A stretch of 64,000 bases of DNA from Serinus canaria (GCF_022539315.1 NC_066313.1:21427059-21491058), one strand, 5' to 3'. Positions 33,593-47,217 are shown, counted from the first letter of the stretch. The notes: a model not told the origin generated them from the sequence alone. Translations and numbers: made by a program.

Positions 33593-36500
33593 GTAACCTT
33601 CCCTTCAGCAGCGGCTTCCAAATGCTGTACTCAAATTGGATTTGATACTTGGAGGGCACAGGACTGTAAAACAGCCAACGTGGCTGTGTGACCTGCAGGA
33701 GTAATCTCTTCTCAGCTGTGGTCAATTAAATCCCAAGTTTTGTTGTTTTGTTGTTTTTGGTTTTGTTTGTTTTCTTTTTTTTTTAAGGAAGGAAACCCAC
33801 ATAAATCAAACCTTTTTAATGGCCACTGGCAGTTTTGTCCTTAGTTTAATTCTGCCTTTTGTCAGTTAAACTGCCACTGAGGCTGTTGGCTAATTCAGCC
33901 TTTTAGGTTGCCCATATTTCTGAGCTGCTTTGCTCAGCATGAAAATGGGAAGTGTCCTATTTCTTCTTTTTGGGTGGCAAAAATAGTTGGAGCTACATAC
34001 AATTATTTTAGCAATCTAAGTAACTAATTAATCCTTTTCTGGTCAGGAAAAGGCTTGTGGTTTTTAGATTTCAAATGAGCTTTTACTATTCTAATTATAA
34101 ATTTGACTTGATAGAAGTCCTATTTTGTAAAAATAACTGGTAGATTTTTCTGGAGGGAGAAAATGATCATTTTATTTGGAGTTAACCATTTTTCCAAATA
34201 GTACTTTGATACCCCAGAAAAATAAAATCTATTATATAAAATCAACATATGTATACATGACATGTAATACTTGACTCTTTATTGAGAAGCAACGCTTCAT
34301 CCAAAACAGTCATCAATCTGATTAACTGTGTTTCACAAATGTTCTTTGTTCAGAAAAACTCCATTCTTCTTTGGACTTCTTAATAGCAGTTAGGTTTAAA
34401 AATTTTCCACTTCAGTTGTAAGTGCCTTTTGCTCCATCATATATTATTGAGGAGGGCTCACTGTGGGGGTGAAGGAGTGAGGAAAAAAAATATTTCTCTG
34501 TTGAATTGACTCACCATAGGTCAATAATTTTTGCCAGCTTATGCGCAGTATTAGAAATATGGTGCAGGCAATTGTCATCTGTAAACCTAGAGAAAAATTC
34601 TTGTATCAAAAGACAAGAACAGTAGGCACTTACAGAAGTTTTTTGGGCAGATCATTGGCAGCTATCCACCATAGAGGGCTGACAGGTAATGCAGACATTG
34701 CAGACTCCTGTCATAACACATAAAATCAAAATATGGAGCACAAATGCAGAAAGTACTTCAGTTCTTACCATGCATTTTCCCCCACAGAGTACCAGGGTTT
34801 ATAACTGACTCCCTTGATGAAGCAAATCTCAGACCTGACTTAAAAAACTGAGTAAATAAAAAACCTGGTTTTGAAGCACCTAAATTGGTTTGTGGCAGTA
34901 TGGCTGTTTCCTGAGTGGACTGACTATGTGTGATACTAATAGATGGTTATATCCTCAAAACCCTTCAGCTTTTCTTTTAAAGGAATGTTTATTTCCCTTC
35001 CAGTGTGTATAAGGAAAGCCTGTGGTAAATGGTAAACCTACTAGTTCAAAACCAAGTAACAGGAACCTCTGAATATATTTGGCATGGCATCTCATGATTT
35101 TCAGTTAATTTTGTGAGTCCTGAGGATAAAGAACAGCTACCTACCCTTGACAGATACGTGTGAAAAATAATCTGTTAAGTGTGTGCTTTTAGTGAACCAG
35201 ATGATTGCCTGCAGTCTTCTCCAGCTGTGCTGGTAATGGCACTTGTTAGAGCGTGAGTCAGAACAGAAGCTTGCTTTTTTCAGATCAAAAGGAAGAAGAT
35301 GCATGCTCCATGAACATGAGGCACTCTGTGTCAAAGCCTGGTAGTTATTCTGGAGCTGTTAGCCGACACTTCAGCTGCTGTGTTTTAATACCAGAGTTTT
35401 ATCCTGTCCTTACAGTCATGAGAGAAGAGCAGGGAACAAAGGTGCCTAAAGCAGAGAACATAGATGCCTAAATTACTGTGACCTTGCCCTATGCTTCATC
35501 CAAGTTGCTTGAAGGCACTTTAAGGAAGGTGCAGCCAGCAGCATAGGAAACCCAGTCCAGCAGCACAGCTGGGAGCACTATTTGGATGGCTCCTCTCTCT
35601 ATGTGAGGCCACAGAATTATGAATTTCATGGGTCTTCAGAGCTTTTGGAGATGAGTCATTAGCATGAATTCTAGGAGAAACACTAATCCACCTGGGTTCA
35701 GTGTTGGGTAGGTAGTTTATGAGTTAGGCTATTAGTCTTCTCAGCCAGCAAAACCCCAGCTTTCTTGAAGTTAGTCATACAAAATTCCAGTTGATTTTCA
35801 ATAAAACCTGCAGTTTCCATACTGACAGTAATTACTTATTTGGACAACAGTGGAAATAAGGACTAATAAGCATCATCAGTCTAGTTGCACCAGTACTTAA
35901 AAATTAGAAGGGTAGGAGAGTTACCTCACCTTTATGAATCAGCAGGGATTTTAGACATTTTTGATAGCTTCAGGAAGGTTGCAGCCTCTTGAGTGGCTGT
36001 GCAGAAGTGTGTGTCACGGCACCCTCAATGAGGTTGCCAAAACGCGACTCCTGGAAGCTGGGGGATTATAAGGGTTGCTCAAGGTTTATTCTCTTCTCTA
36101 GCTCTAGATTTTTCCAAAGCCTTTCTCTCTCTTCTGGTGAGACATCTTGAAAAAGTTTTTAAATTACTTGGTTGTGTTCCTAAGTGGTCAGAAGTACCAT
36201 GTTCTTTGACTAGATTTCATAACGTCTGACACCCCATCTAGACCTGAGGTTTTGGGCGCACCACTGCACTTCTCAGTGCATTTGTGGCCCTCTTTGCTTC
36301 TCAGCACCTTTCTATCCACAGTGTCCTGGCTGGTTATGAGGAGAGCAGAGGTTTCTGAATGTATCTGTGTCTCTTGAAAGCTGCCAGCCTTCTACTCTTA
36401 CTTGCAACACCTTTTAGGCAGCGTGATTGTACCCATGGTGGGTAACTCCCACAGCTTCAAACACAGGCAAAAGCAAATACGCACCTGCTGTATTCTCTCT

Positions 36501-39500
36501 TTTCTTTTTTTTAAAATGTTCTTTTTTTCTTTTTTTTTTTTTGTAATGGCTTGCATGTTTTCTCTGTGTGAGGCATGGGTAGAAGTTTCTGTGGTTCCCA
36601 GAGGCTGACAGGGGAGTGGGTGACAGGGGAAATGGTGGTTGTAAGTCAAGCAGTTGTTTAGGCAGTGAACAGAGGGAAGTCACATGAGTGGTCAAGTCAG
36701 GTGCATGGTACCATATATGGCAAACATTTGTGCTGTATTTAATTGTCCATGGTGTTTCTCAGTGCAAAAGCTGCTCTTTGCATTTCAAGTTTGACTTTTT
36801 GGACATTTTGTGTAACAGTTTTAAAGCTAGACTGAAAATTTTGATGGATTTTAAAACCACTGACCAAGTTTCATTCTCTGAGCAGATGCCTCACAGTTTC
36901 ACAGTCTGGTTTTCTTCGCCTCAAGTTGAGGGTTAAAGAAAGGGCATTCTTTGAGAAACAGCTGATCTTTTATATTCATAATAACTAATTTTATCAATGG
37001 AGAAAGAAAGAGGGCATCAGATTCTGGGAACTCCATTGCACAGTAAAAGAAGGTTGGCTTTTTTAGCTTTTTTTTCCAGAATTGACTAGTAACTTTTGGA
37101 TGCATCCTGTTATTTCCTGATACTCTTGAATCCACTTTGCTTTTGAAGGATCTGCTTTTTAGAAAGGGAGTAGTCACCTTTTCTTGATATCAGTGCTAAT
37201 ACAAATGAAAGCCTCTGAATTTACCTTGTGGGAAGCATATTCTTTGAGATAGGATTCTCACCTTACCTTCTCTGTGACCTACTCTAGTCCCCAAAGCAGC
37301 TAAATTTAGTCCAAAATTCAATAGAAACATTTGCCTTTTCTTTTTTGAGATCTGTTGCTGAGTTGCCTCTTGTAAAATCCCATGTACTCTAGAAAATGTG
37401 AGAAGTAAACAGCAGAGGATGTTATTATAAACTCACTTATTAGATTTAGTGGGAGATTCTGACTAAGAATGTGGTCTCTTACTAATAATGAAACTGTTTT
37501 GAAGTTGAAAATATATATTTTGGTCACAATGCATTATTTGGATGATTGATATTGATCATGTTGGCTCTCAAACCAAAGTGGCCTCAGTTTCCAAAGCTGC
37601 TGCAATCTGTTCAGAAAGATAAGTGACGTGAATTGGCAAAAAAGCCCCTACTTTTCAACTCATATTTTAAAAAAAATAAAAAATGAACACAGCCTCAGTT
37701 TGGGCAGCAATTTTTTACCAGCTCAGAGGTGGAAGACTGCCTTTCTTCTTGAAGGCTGTTGGTTTTTAATCCACTTGCTTTTATATCTCCTATATTTTGC
37801 AATCTTTAACTTCATTATGAGCTCAAGTCTTAGCTGCCCAGATGCCTGGGGCCAAAACCCCTCTGTCATTTAGTGAGACTGGTCTATTCCAAAACCTCCT
37901 CTCACCTGCAGCAAGACTCCAGCAGTGTACTGAACACCTGCACCTGCAAACCGAGCAGCTGTTTGGGTTGTTATTGAGACCTAGAGTGCGATAATTGCAG
38001 GCTTTATGGTACAATATTAAAATGTTAGATGAGATACCGTGGACCCTTTCTGATTTTCTAGAGGTTCCCAGCCACTTCTGTGGGTGACATTAGGTAGCAT
38101 TGTAATTACTTCTGAGGCCATTTAACTCATTGCCAGTTTCCATCCGTTGTGGATTTAGGTAGCTCTTTCTTTGCTCCTCTTCATGACCTGATCCCTTTCT
38201 CTGACAATATGCAGAATGCTGACATATTTGGTAAACAGCCTGAGGTGATGGATTTTCCATTGCAGGATTGTGGGTGTCTGCTTTCTGTTCTTCATTTGCT
38301 GCAAAATGTTCTCCTTAACTGGGTGAAGCCTTTTAATCCAGAAAAGAATCATAGAATTATTTTGATTGGGAAAGACCTTTAAGAACATTGAGTCCAAGTG
38401 TTTCAGTTAGACATTTTGGGACACATAATGATTTGTACTCAAATCAGTTTGCAAATCTACTCACAAGTTCCTGCTGACCTCAAGAGCAGAAGTGATCCTG
38501 CAGGGATAACAAATTAGTATTCCAGTAGTAACGGTCTATCTGTTAGGAATATGTGTAAGTGTCCCCACCCACGAGCTGACATCTCTTTGTACAATATGCT
38601 CTGCAAGCACCTGAGGAGAAAACCTCATATATATCATTGCAACATTTTACAAAGTCAGGAAATATTCTTTTTGTAGTCCACCCTATTAGAAACCTGAGGC
38701 ACAGACAGGCTGCGAGGGCTTTTCTTCCCACCAGTCTAAAGGAGCCAGCACAAGAAGGTGCAGATGAAATCTGGATGCATCTAAGTCAGTGGAAGTTCTC
38801 CTCTTGGCTTCCAAGAGCCAATCTTCACTGCACTACTTGTGGAGGGTCAGTCGACACCGTGTCTACACCACTTTTCTTGTTTTGAGGGCTGCAAGTTTGC
38901 CCTGCTTATTCTTGGTCTGAGGCTATTCCCTGTGTGACTTTTTCCTCAATCTTCTGCAACTTGAAGTTCCATTTAGCAGTGGAGCAGTTGTTGGTGTTAG
39001 CACATCTGCTGCTGAAATTAAGGTTGCAAAAATTCTTTGCCTATTTAAGCAAGCATCAGGTCTGGGTACAATTTTTCTTTGTGCTGAAATGAAATACTTT
39101 ATTTCTGAAAATTTCTGATTCATTCAAGCCAAAATGGAGACCAAGAGACATATCTAACAGGATCCTGATTTATATGAAGAAGAAAAGGCACTTCAGCTTT
39201 GATTGTGCACACCTCAAGAAAATGCACACCAACCTCTAGACTGGGGGTGGTACTGGTGGTGTAGTTGTTTTCATTAAAAACCGCAAAGGGTCCTGATTTA
39301 ATTCTAAGGCAATATAAAAGCATCTCTGAAATAATGAAAATGTTTGTGGAATGGGCAGATGAATGTTTCCATCCCGATTCACTGACAGGTTTTCTAGCAA
39401 TGCTTTGCTACTTTTTCATGACTACGAAAGCAGAAGTTAGATTACAAAAGGCCAAACCCTATTTATTAGCTGCAGTCATACTGGATTTATTTTAAAACAA

Positions 39501-41969
39501 TAAATGTTGTGTGGGGAAAAAGCCCAATGCAAATTACTTGCTAAGGTCTTTGGCAAGTGTCATATCAGAATTGCACTATTTCCATTTTACATAGCAAACC
39601 AATTTACTGTCATTCAATTCTTTTAACATGGAGAAAATAAGCATCCTGTTAATTATTCAAGTTTACCACATTAAATACTTTCAATCACAATAATTTTGGT
39701 ATCATCCCAAGATATGTAAGTGCCAACAAACAAATAATAAATGTTAATATGGAATATTAAAAGTTCCTGAGGTAAAGCTATTCAAGTATAGGTTGTCTTT
39801 TCTTTAAATAAAAAAAAAAAATTGAAAATAATATTTACCATGTATTGAAAGTGCCAAATGATCTGCAGTTCACAAGAAAATAAATTATGCTAATTTGGGT
39901 AAAAGACTGAAAGAAACTGGCAAGTTTTCCTTTGCTGAAATAATTGTCTCATATATTTTAATTCTTTGCTCATGTGGAGCATTTCCTGTGGCATTTATAC
40001 ATGATTCTCCTCAAGCCTGACAATATTTATCAAGTTTATTTGTTATTTTCCAGAAACTAAATCTTTAGGCATGAGATCTTGGTGGATCTCCTCAGTAATT
40101 TTTCCAATTTGATCTGGTGTTTTGAAGTATTAAAAAAAAAGAAGGAAAGAATCCAACAGCTCTAACTAGAATTATTTAAAGTCTTATGGATTGGCTATAT
40201 TCCGAAGTATTGTAGTGCTTTCAGCGGGGACCGAGGAAATAATGAACAAGTCTGACTTATTGGTTTTTTCTACAATAAAAATCATATCTTAGTTGAAAGG
40301 CAAATCTTAGGCTTATTTTTTTCCCCAAAAAAAAAGGGTCTCTTGTTATACACTTGTAATGATAGAAAGAAGATAAGAGATTGAGGAGAGACAGCAGTTT
40401 CTGAAGGTCACTACAATTAAATTTAAAACCTTATAAGTTTAAGATTGGAACTGACACTGGCCTCATTCTCAAACACTGGCAGGTCTGGGAAGAGTTGATG
40501 CCCTTCATGCAGCTGTAAGCCTGAAAAAGGAGTTTGGCAGTTAGGTGGGGGTGGGAGGGAAAGCCTGTCATGTGGAGGAAAAAAACCAAAACCTTTTAGA
40601 AGAGGTAGTGAGGGAGGAAACAAAGGCATGCAGTGAAGGGAGGGGAGAGCAAAAAGCTTGTGTGTCTCAGTGATACCCTCGTTTTAGTATCCCACTGTGT
40701 GCCAGAGAGCACTCTGCCACCAGCAATTGCTGAAAGACACTTCTGCCTCCCCTGAACCTGCAGAGCCAGCTCTCCACCTGCTCTGCTAGCCAGTGGTCCA
40801 GTGTGGAACTGGCTGGGGAGCTGGGCAGGGTTTGCAGGTTTCTGGGTTTGCACTGCCCTTGCGTGAGATCTGCTCTTGTTTCTCTGCAGACATTAAACAG
40901 CTCAACTGTTCAACAAGGTTCAATGCAAAATGCAAATACCAGGATTTATTTGTAACACTCAAAAGAGTTATTCCCATTTACAGTCGTTTAGAAAATACAG
41001 AGGAGTGAAAAGCCATAGTGAATGTACACATCAGAGGGATGCCACTTCCATTGTCCAGTCTCCAGGGTTTTTTTCCTCTACTGTCCAGTTTTTTCATGAG
41101 CTGTGTTAGCTGACATAGCTGTCTTCCCTTTGAAGCCTTTAAGCAGGTTTGCAGGTGTGTAACCTTTCACTCTAGAAATCACTCCTTAGTAGAAGGCAGT
41201 GACTCTTGAGTTCTGACCCAAGCAATCAGAAATTGTATCAGGTCCTCAAAAAAGTCTTAAAAAGCACAAGTGTGCTTTTGTTGGTCTTGTTTTCTTTAAG
41301 AGAAAGGTTAAGTGCAAGGTTTTGCTTGTCTCCTGGTCTCTCTGCCTTCAAATTCTGTTTTTTTCTAAAATTCGAGGGGCTAAGCACTTTCATTATTACA
41401 ATTAAACCCAAAGATTTAATGCTGTAATAAGAAGCTGAGACTTAAAATGCACAAGATCGAGTTATGAGAACTGGTAACACACAAATTCATTGAAATATTG
41501 GATTTTTAAGTTCAAAAAACCTCCAAAAACCCAAAATTTATCAGGTTGGTTTGAAGACATTGCACATTACTTGTGGGCAAGCTAGGAACCAGAAAGAAAC
41601 ACCTGGGTTCCTTTTCTTGCACAGAATAAAAACCTGTGTAGGCATAAGTTCAAACCTTGTTTTGGAGAGGCCTTGACTGAATCATATGGTTCTTCTCTGT
41701 AGTTTGTAGCACTTGTAGTGGGGTTCCAGCATGAGCATTTGTAGCTATTTCTTGGTATGATGGTTTCACATTCACACCATGCATTGCCACAGCAATCCCT
41801 GTGAAGCAATTCTGTAGTTGTTTCCATCTACCTGCATTTAAAAGGAAGCAATATCCCTCCTACCTGAAGCAGTGGTTGCATTACACTTGCACCTGTCTGT
41901 TGTTTCTCCTTTTTTTTTCCTGCCATCTTTGGGGGAAGAAGTTCCTTTCTCCACAGTCCAAGCTCACAG
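33593..41969. other. intergenic, 8.4 kb without a recognised gene
   Basis: AT-rich sequence. Human CPOX lies next to GPR15, so I looked for CPOX-like exons here and saw none. A well-formed polyadenylation signal (CAATAAATGTTGTGTGGGG) is at about 39498. Only one CR1 tail was found. Confidence 0.5.
38343..38400 (-). mobile_element. short CR1 LINE 3' tail
   Basis: Minus orientation: AGAATCATAGAATTATTTTG, ATTGGGAAAGACCTTTAAGA, then TTGAGTCCAAG. This is the typical reverse complement of the CR1 3' end. Confidence 0.8.
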
Positions 41970-43070
41970 TCAGAGGGACACAGAGCGCTTCCTCTTCCTG
42001 GTGGCATACTCCCCTGCCACAAAATTGGATAAGGAATGGCTCAGGTGGCTGTCCAGGGTATCAGAGCTGTTGCTGCTCCTTTTCACCCGTGGGCACAGGC
42101 ACTGGAGCATGGCTCTCCGGATGTAGTTGTCAAAGAAAAAGTAAATGAAAGGGTTGGCACAGCTATTGGCAAAAGCAAAAGGGCTGCTCACCTTCATGCC
42201 CAGCTGGGCAACCGTGCCAGAAAAACAGTCGGGCTGCTTTAGGAGACGCAAAAGGGTGGCCATAAGCTTGAAAAGGTTGTAAGGGACCCAGGAGACAACA
42301 AAAGCTGCCACTACAATGAAGACAATCTTGATGGATTTTCTCAGTTTCTTATCACGTTTCCCAGCCTTCTGATAGTGCACACAGAGTCTCTTGGTGATGG
42401 AGCAGTAAAAGGTTAAGATACTAAACAGAGGGAAGAAGAAGGCCAGGATTAAAAGCATCAGCGACATGATCTGTTTGACTTCTGTCATGGCTTTGTCTGT
42501 GCAGTAAGTCTTTCCATATTGCATCTTCAGTTCTCTGGACAAAAGGGTTGGCATCCCTAAGCAGCAGGACAATACCCAGACAGAGATGCAGAGTGCTCCA
42601 AAATAGGATCTTGTCCTGATCCGTCGTGCGACAGAGGGGTGCATGATAGCAAGGTACCGGTCAGCACTCATGCAGGTGAGGAGCAGGATGCTGCAGTACA
42701 TGTTGACTGAGATGACATAGGAACTAGCTTTGCAGAGGAAAGATCCTACCCTCCAGCTCTCGTCCGACACCTCCATGTCCACCCAGAAAGGCAGTGTGAT
42801 GAGGAAGATGAAGTCAGACATAGCGAGGTTGATGATAAAGATGTCAATCAGCCTCCGGACCCGCCGCTTGAAGATCAAGGCTGCTATCAGGACTGAGTTG
42901 CCAACAATGCCCACCAGGAAGACGGCGCTATAAAGGATAGGCAGGAAAGTAGACATATGTTGCAGGTGCTGGTGCTGGCACTGGTCATCGTAGTAGTAGT
43001 CGTAGTTGAAGGTGACTGTAGCCATGGATGACAGTGGGGTGAGTTCCATTTCTGTCCCAGCTGTCCTCAT
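41970..43070 (-). CDS. GPR15: GPR15, G protein-coupled receptor 15
   Basis: A single-exon class A receptor of 366 codons from the first ATG. Starting at Met8 (GAAATGG, the better Kozak context) gives 359 aa, next to the human 360, so Met8 may be the true start. The N-terminus has an acidic tyrosine cluster (YDYYYDD, residues 23-29), a likely sulfation site as in human GPR15. Seven hydrophobic segments follow, with GN58, D86, the DRY motif at 137-139, Cys113-Cys190 for the extracellular disulfide, W165 and NPFIY at 306-310. The block RRLIDIFIINLA and the end RKRSVSL match human GPR15; that C-terminus is a phosphorylation-dependent 14-3-3 site controlling surface expression. It is a lymphocyte homing receptor for gut and skin, with GPR15L as ligand. 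It stands head to head with CLDND1, as in human. No break is seen. Confidence 0.96.
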   Translation of the reverse strand: MRTAGTEMELTPLSSMATVTFNYDYYYDDQCQHQHLQHMSTFLPILYSAVFLVGIVGNSVLIAALIFKRRVRRLIDIFIINLAMSDFIFLITLPFWVDMEVSDESWRVGSFLCKASSYVISVNMYCSILLLTCMSADRYLAIMHPSVARRIRTRSYFGALCISVWVLSCCLGMPTLLSRELKMQYGKTYCTDKAMTEVKQIMSLMLLILAFFFPLFSILTFYCSITKRLCVHYQKAGKRDKKLRKSIKIVFIVVAAFVVSWVPYNLFKLMATLLRLLKQPDCFSGTVAQLGMKVSSPFAFANSCANPFIYFFFDNYIRRAMLQCLCPRVKRSSNSSDTLDSHLSHSLSNFVAGEYATRKRKRSVSL

Positions 43071-43124
43071 CCTCTCTCTGAGAGAGGCTCTGAGCTTCCC
43101 CTACCGTGCCCTTCCAGGTCTTCT

Positions 43125-43140
43125 TTAAAAATATTTTATC
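43125..43140 (-). promoter_or_regulatory. GPR15: possible TATA-like element of GPR15
   Basis: On the minus strand GATAAAATATTTTTAA lies 55-70 bp upstream of the first in-frame ATG. It would place a start site near 43100 and give a short 5'UTR. An upstream untranslated exon cannot be excluded. Confidence 0.3.
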
Positions 43141-46100
43141 AGTGAGCAGGGAGGAGGGGGAGAGCTGGGAGGAGGAGAAAAGCGGTTTTTGTGGGGAGGT
43201 AATTTGTACGCTTTTAACCAACTGCAAAGGCAACGAACAAGCAACAAGAGTATCTGATGAGTCAAAACCCTGCCTTCAGAATAAATGCATGGTGGCTTTT
43301 TTAAAAATCAGGTTTAGTTTTACTGATTCTATCTCCCTTTTGCATTTTCCAGCTTCAGGTTTTGCTTTTCCTTCAGGTGGAGGGAAGGTAGTTTTTGAGA
43401 TTCTGAACTTTTTGGTTTTTAGGAAAGTATATTGGTAGTTTGAAGAAATTTGAGATTGTACCAGCTTAAAAGAAACCCGAGAACAGTGAATTCAGGTGCC
43501 CCAACCTTTATCTACATTCAAAACATTTTGTATAAATTGCTTGTCAGGGCAAGTCTGACTTTCCTGAGGCTTGGAGGTTTTTACTTTACTTGACTCTTTA
43601 TGATTGTTGCTTTCTGTTTGAAAGCAATTCTCTCATATGAATATATATAGGGAAAAACATTTAAAACTCCTATATACATTCTGCCCTGTAGCTGGTTGTT
43701 CTTTATCAGTCCCAGGTTCTTGGCTGCCCTGCCAGTGCCCCCCTCCTGCCCTGCAGCCCCGCCAATTACCCTAGGCCTGGACTTTCCACACCCAACTTAA
43801 GGAATGTATCAGAAACTTCGAGAATAATGTTCCAATTTTTTGTACATTCTTCTGTAATTTGAAACTTGATTTGATGCTCCCATCCCCCACATAGGCTTTA
43901 TCATCAGCCACAGTCCTGGACTCTAGAGCAGTGGTTTGTTCCTTCTCCTTCTGGCTGCGCAGCCTGCGTGGCTCTTGGGCTGTTCTTATAAACAGTGCTC
44001 ACTTGTCTTAACGAGCTCTGATTTCCTTCATCTTTCATTTGCAGTATCAGTATTGCTCCAGCTGTGACTTACCTTACAGACAGCCCTTTCAGCATAAATC
44101 AAACAGAAATTCTCATTTTTAAAACTACTAAACTCATTGCAGCTTTGTCAGTGCATACTAATTTGAAACCTGCACTATTGGTCTTCATCATCCTTCCTCT
44201 CTTCTAAAAATAAATTCATTTTCTCCTTCTTCTCCCTTCCGCCAGCACATTCACAGTCCAGGCAGACCTACAGGATTCTCAGAACTTTGAAGAAATCACC
44301 TTCTGGTGTGTCCTCCATCCCTGGGCAGACAGGTTGCATCTGTATCTGTCTCCACATGCAAAGAGCAACTCTAAATAGTGTGCACAGCGAGTTGATCCCT
44401 CCAGAGCACTCTGGATGCACTCAGATTCACTCTCCCAGTGCTCAGGTTATGTGCTCCTGTGCAGCAGCTGCCTGGTAGACTTCCAGGCACCTGGAAAAGC
44501 AGAAGCTGCTGTAAAATGACTGGCTGCTGGATGGAAGAGAATTTAGGTGGGCACTGGCTCATCTGATATGCTGATATGCTGATAACTAATAAGTACCCAC
44601 TTATACACAACTGCCTTCCTAGCTGTAGGGCACTAGTGGACTCCAGCTGACTATTTTCATGGAATGTGTAAGCATTAAGTTAGTGAGTGTAATTCAGCCA
44701 TAACTCTGAAAAAGGCTCAAGGTGTATAAAAACACCACGGCTAAGATTATTGATTTGTATGGCACAGAAGTAAATGTGAATCTGTAATGAATAACAGGCT
44801 AAAAATCATCTTCCTGCTATATCAAACTGGGTTGTAAGCATTCACCCTAAAAATCATTATATTCTCTTCTAAGCAAGAGGCAGAGCCTCTGTTCAGAGTA
44901 AAAAAAAAAACCTCCACAGATTTGTAAAAGGCCTTGTTGTTATTCTAGAACTAACCTCCTGCACCTGATTGCCTAAAACACAATTCTTATTTTCAGTGAA
45001 ATGTAAAAGTCTCTTCTGTGGTGATTATAGTGAGTAAGTACTGTTGCTGTGAGTCTTTTTCTGTATGAGAGACTTGTCAGTGGTCAGTTACAGTATGGAT
45101 TTGTGTGCCAGCTTATTTCTTCCCTGGCAAAGCTGGGAGAAGGAAGCACAGAACCAAACTCCTAAAATTCTTAGAATCAGATTGCGTTTAGGTCATTGCA
45201 ATTTGCATGCAAGTGACATCAAGTGTAAACCTGCAAGAAAACACAGGCTAAAAATCATCCTCTCACCATCTGAAAAGTACAAAGAATACACAGAGTTTTC
45301 AGCCAAGACTTGTGTAAAACTGCCCACGTAGAATACACTTGACAAAAACAATGGTTGATGAATTCAGTGCAGAGGTGAATTTTATGTGATCTTTGCTTAT
45401 TGCTGCTTCAAGGAATGTGTTTTAGTTTAGTTTAGTTTTGGTTTTTTTCCAAGAAGCACACGGAAATAGAGGCATTCTCTTCCTTTAGTACTAGGGCAGG
45501 AGACCAGCTGAACCCTACAGTCAATTCTACACTTTTTTTGCCTCTCTTGCGAAGGTGGATCTACATAATATTTTACTCTGCAGTTAGAATGTAGCAGCTT
45601 ACAAGCGGTTGCAAGCTTTAGAAATCAGACACAAATTTCTCTTCCCTCCATTGCACATTACTTCATACTCCTTGAAATTCACTCCTTCCCTCTCTGTCTC
45701 AGAGCAAACAAAAAAATGAGTAACTTAAAAAAGCTTACAGGCATCATAAAGATACTTTTATGTCTGTGTATTCCTGTGTTTGTGGTTCCTCACTATGTTG
45801 TCTCCCTTTAGATTAATAGCCTTACTCACTAAAATAAAAAATTAAATAGTAAAACTTTTCCAACAGGGACCAACTCAACTCTACTGAATTTGCTGGGTAT
45901 TTCTTGAATGCTCTTCCACATGTGACATTTTCTTATCAGGACAGAAGAGTTGTGAAGATAATCTAAAGCAGTCTTATGAATAATAAAGTGATCTATAATT
46001 ATCTGGGTGGAGCAGCAGCAGGCATATTTGTCAGTAGTCTGGGGTGTTTTTATGTGATAGTGATTCACTTAGGGAATCATGTAAGGTCTTACTCTTCCCA

Positions 46101-47170
46101 CATCTCTTTTTCCTGAGACAGTGCCAAGCTATCAAAAATACTGAGTACATGGAAATTTCTCTCCTAACACTCCTGCAAAGATATTCCAGAAAGCTCAGGA
46201 GGAGGGACTCCATCCTCTCCTCATCCTACTCCAGTATTTTCACAGCATTTTCCTCCTCCCAGGCTTCACCAGATACATGTAAACCGTTTCTCCAAAAAAA
46301 ATTCTCTGCTGAAGCAACCAGCTACTGGTTTGGCTCAGGTGTATGTTCTTCAGCCTGGGATACCTATCTTGTCCAGCCCTTGATGCAGCTCTGAAAAAAA
46401 ATGAAGCTTCTGGGTTCTGAGTAGTTTTGAACCTGAGAACCAACTTAACTTTTGTAACCGGACATTCAGAGCAGGTACTGTGATGGTGGCCCTGCATTTG
46501 GCCAGATCTGCCTTAGGCTGTGTGTTTCTCCGACAGTTCTGCCTCTCTAAAATGCACCTGTGAGATCTGCCAGGTCAGAGTTTGCATCATTCCTCAAATC
46601 TTCCTCACAGGAATGCAGAGCTATTTCCACCAGCAGCAAGGGAAAAGCTTTCATGTCTTTGTTCATGGTTCTGCACTGCCTGTGATACATGTATTGTGGT
46701 AGGCAGTCACACAATTTGTGGGGAAAAGATCTGCACAGGAAGTAGGCAATGTTGCTGATTTTCTTTGTTACATACACCACCTCCCCCTTACAAATTTCTG
46801 CAATTGAAGCATTTCAGGTAGCAAGGTGTGGGTTTATTTTTTTGTTCTTTTTGTTGTTGTTGTTGTTTTACACCCTCTGTTTTACTGATAGTTTAAATGT
46901 AATTTTATTCCAGCTGGTATATGCACTTTTATATAAGCACAGTCATCTAGATAAAATAAGCTACATATCTGTAAATTATTAATAGTGATAAATGCTGAGA
47001 AGGACAGAGGTTCATTTGGCTGTAAAACAAAGTATAGTTGTTTCTGAATGATTTTACTTAAAAAACCATGTAAGAAACAGACCTAATTAAAAAACGAAAA
47101 AAATCAAAAAGCCTACACTAAATTGGCTGAAACTGTCCTATTATGCTATGGCTAGTTAAAGGCATGCTCA
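43141..47170. other. GPR15-CLDND1 intergenic region, left part
   Basis: No gene or clear mobile element recognised. Minor features are a TTTAG-type run near 45421-45440 and a short ATATGCTGAT duplication near 44568-44583. Confidence 0.5.
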
Positions 47171-47217
47171 GAAACTTCCATTGGTTAGCCACATGAAGGC
47201 TAACCAATGGAAGTTTC
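47171..47217. repeat. perfect inverted repeat, 20-bp arms, 7-nt loop
   Basis: GAAACTTCCATTGGTTAGCC at 47171-47190 is followed by the loop ACATGAA and by its exact reverse complement at 47198-47217. Pairing stops abruptly at the base of the stem. Each arm contains a CCAAT-box core (ATTGG or CCAAT). At 20 bp the stem is short for a typical microRNA precursor. Confidence 0.95.

Noticed and set aside
38159..38230. 72-nt phase 1-1 exon-like segment on the plus strand
   Set aside because: Borders are plausible, but no exon before or after it could be joined to give a consistent protein.
39265..39495. Plus-strand open frame ending just before a good polyadenylation signal
   Set aside because: The frame has a stop codon immediately upstream and no acceptor in the right phase. 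The peptide matches no family I know.
33593..41969. Expected CPOX gene next to GPR15
   Set aside because: I searched for the conserved CPOX blocks by eye (such as WWFGGG-type codons) and found none. Synteny appears broken here or the gene lies outside the window.
47171..47217. Hairpin as a microRNA gene
   Set aside because: The 20-bp stem with no extension is shorter than a usual precursor, and perfect pairing without bulges is atypical. Kept as an inverted repeat only.
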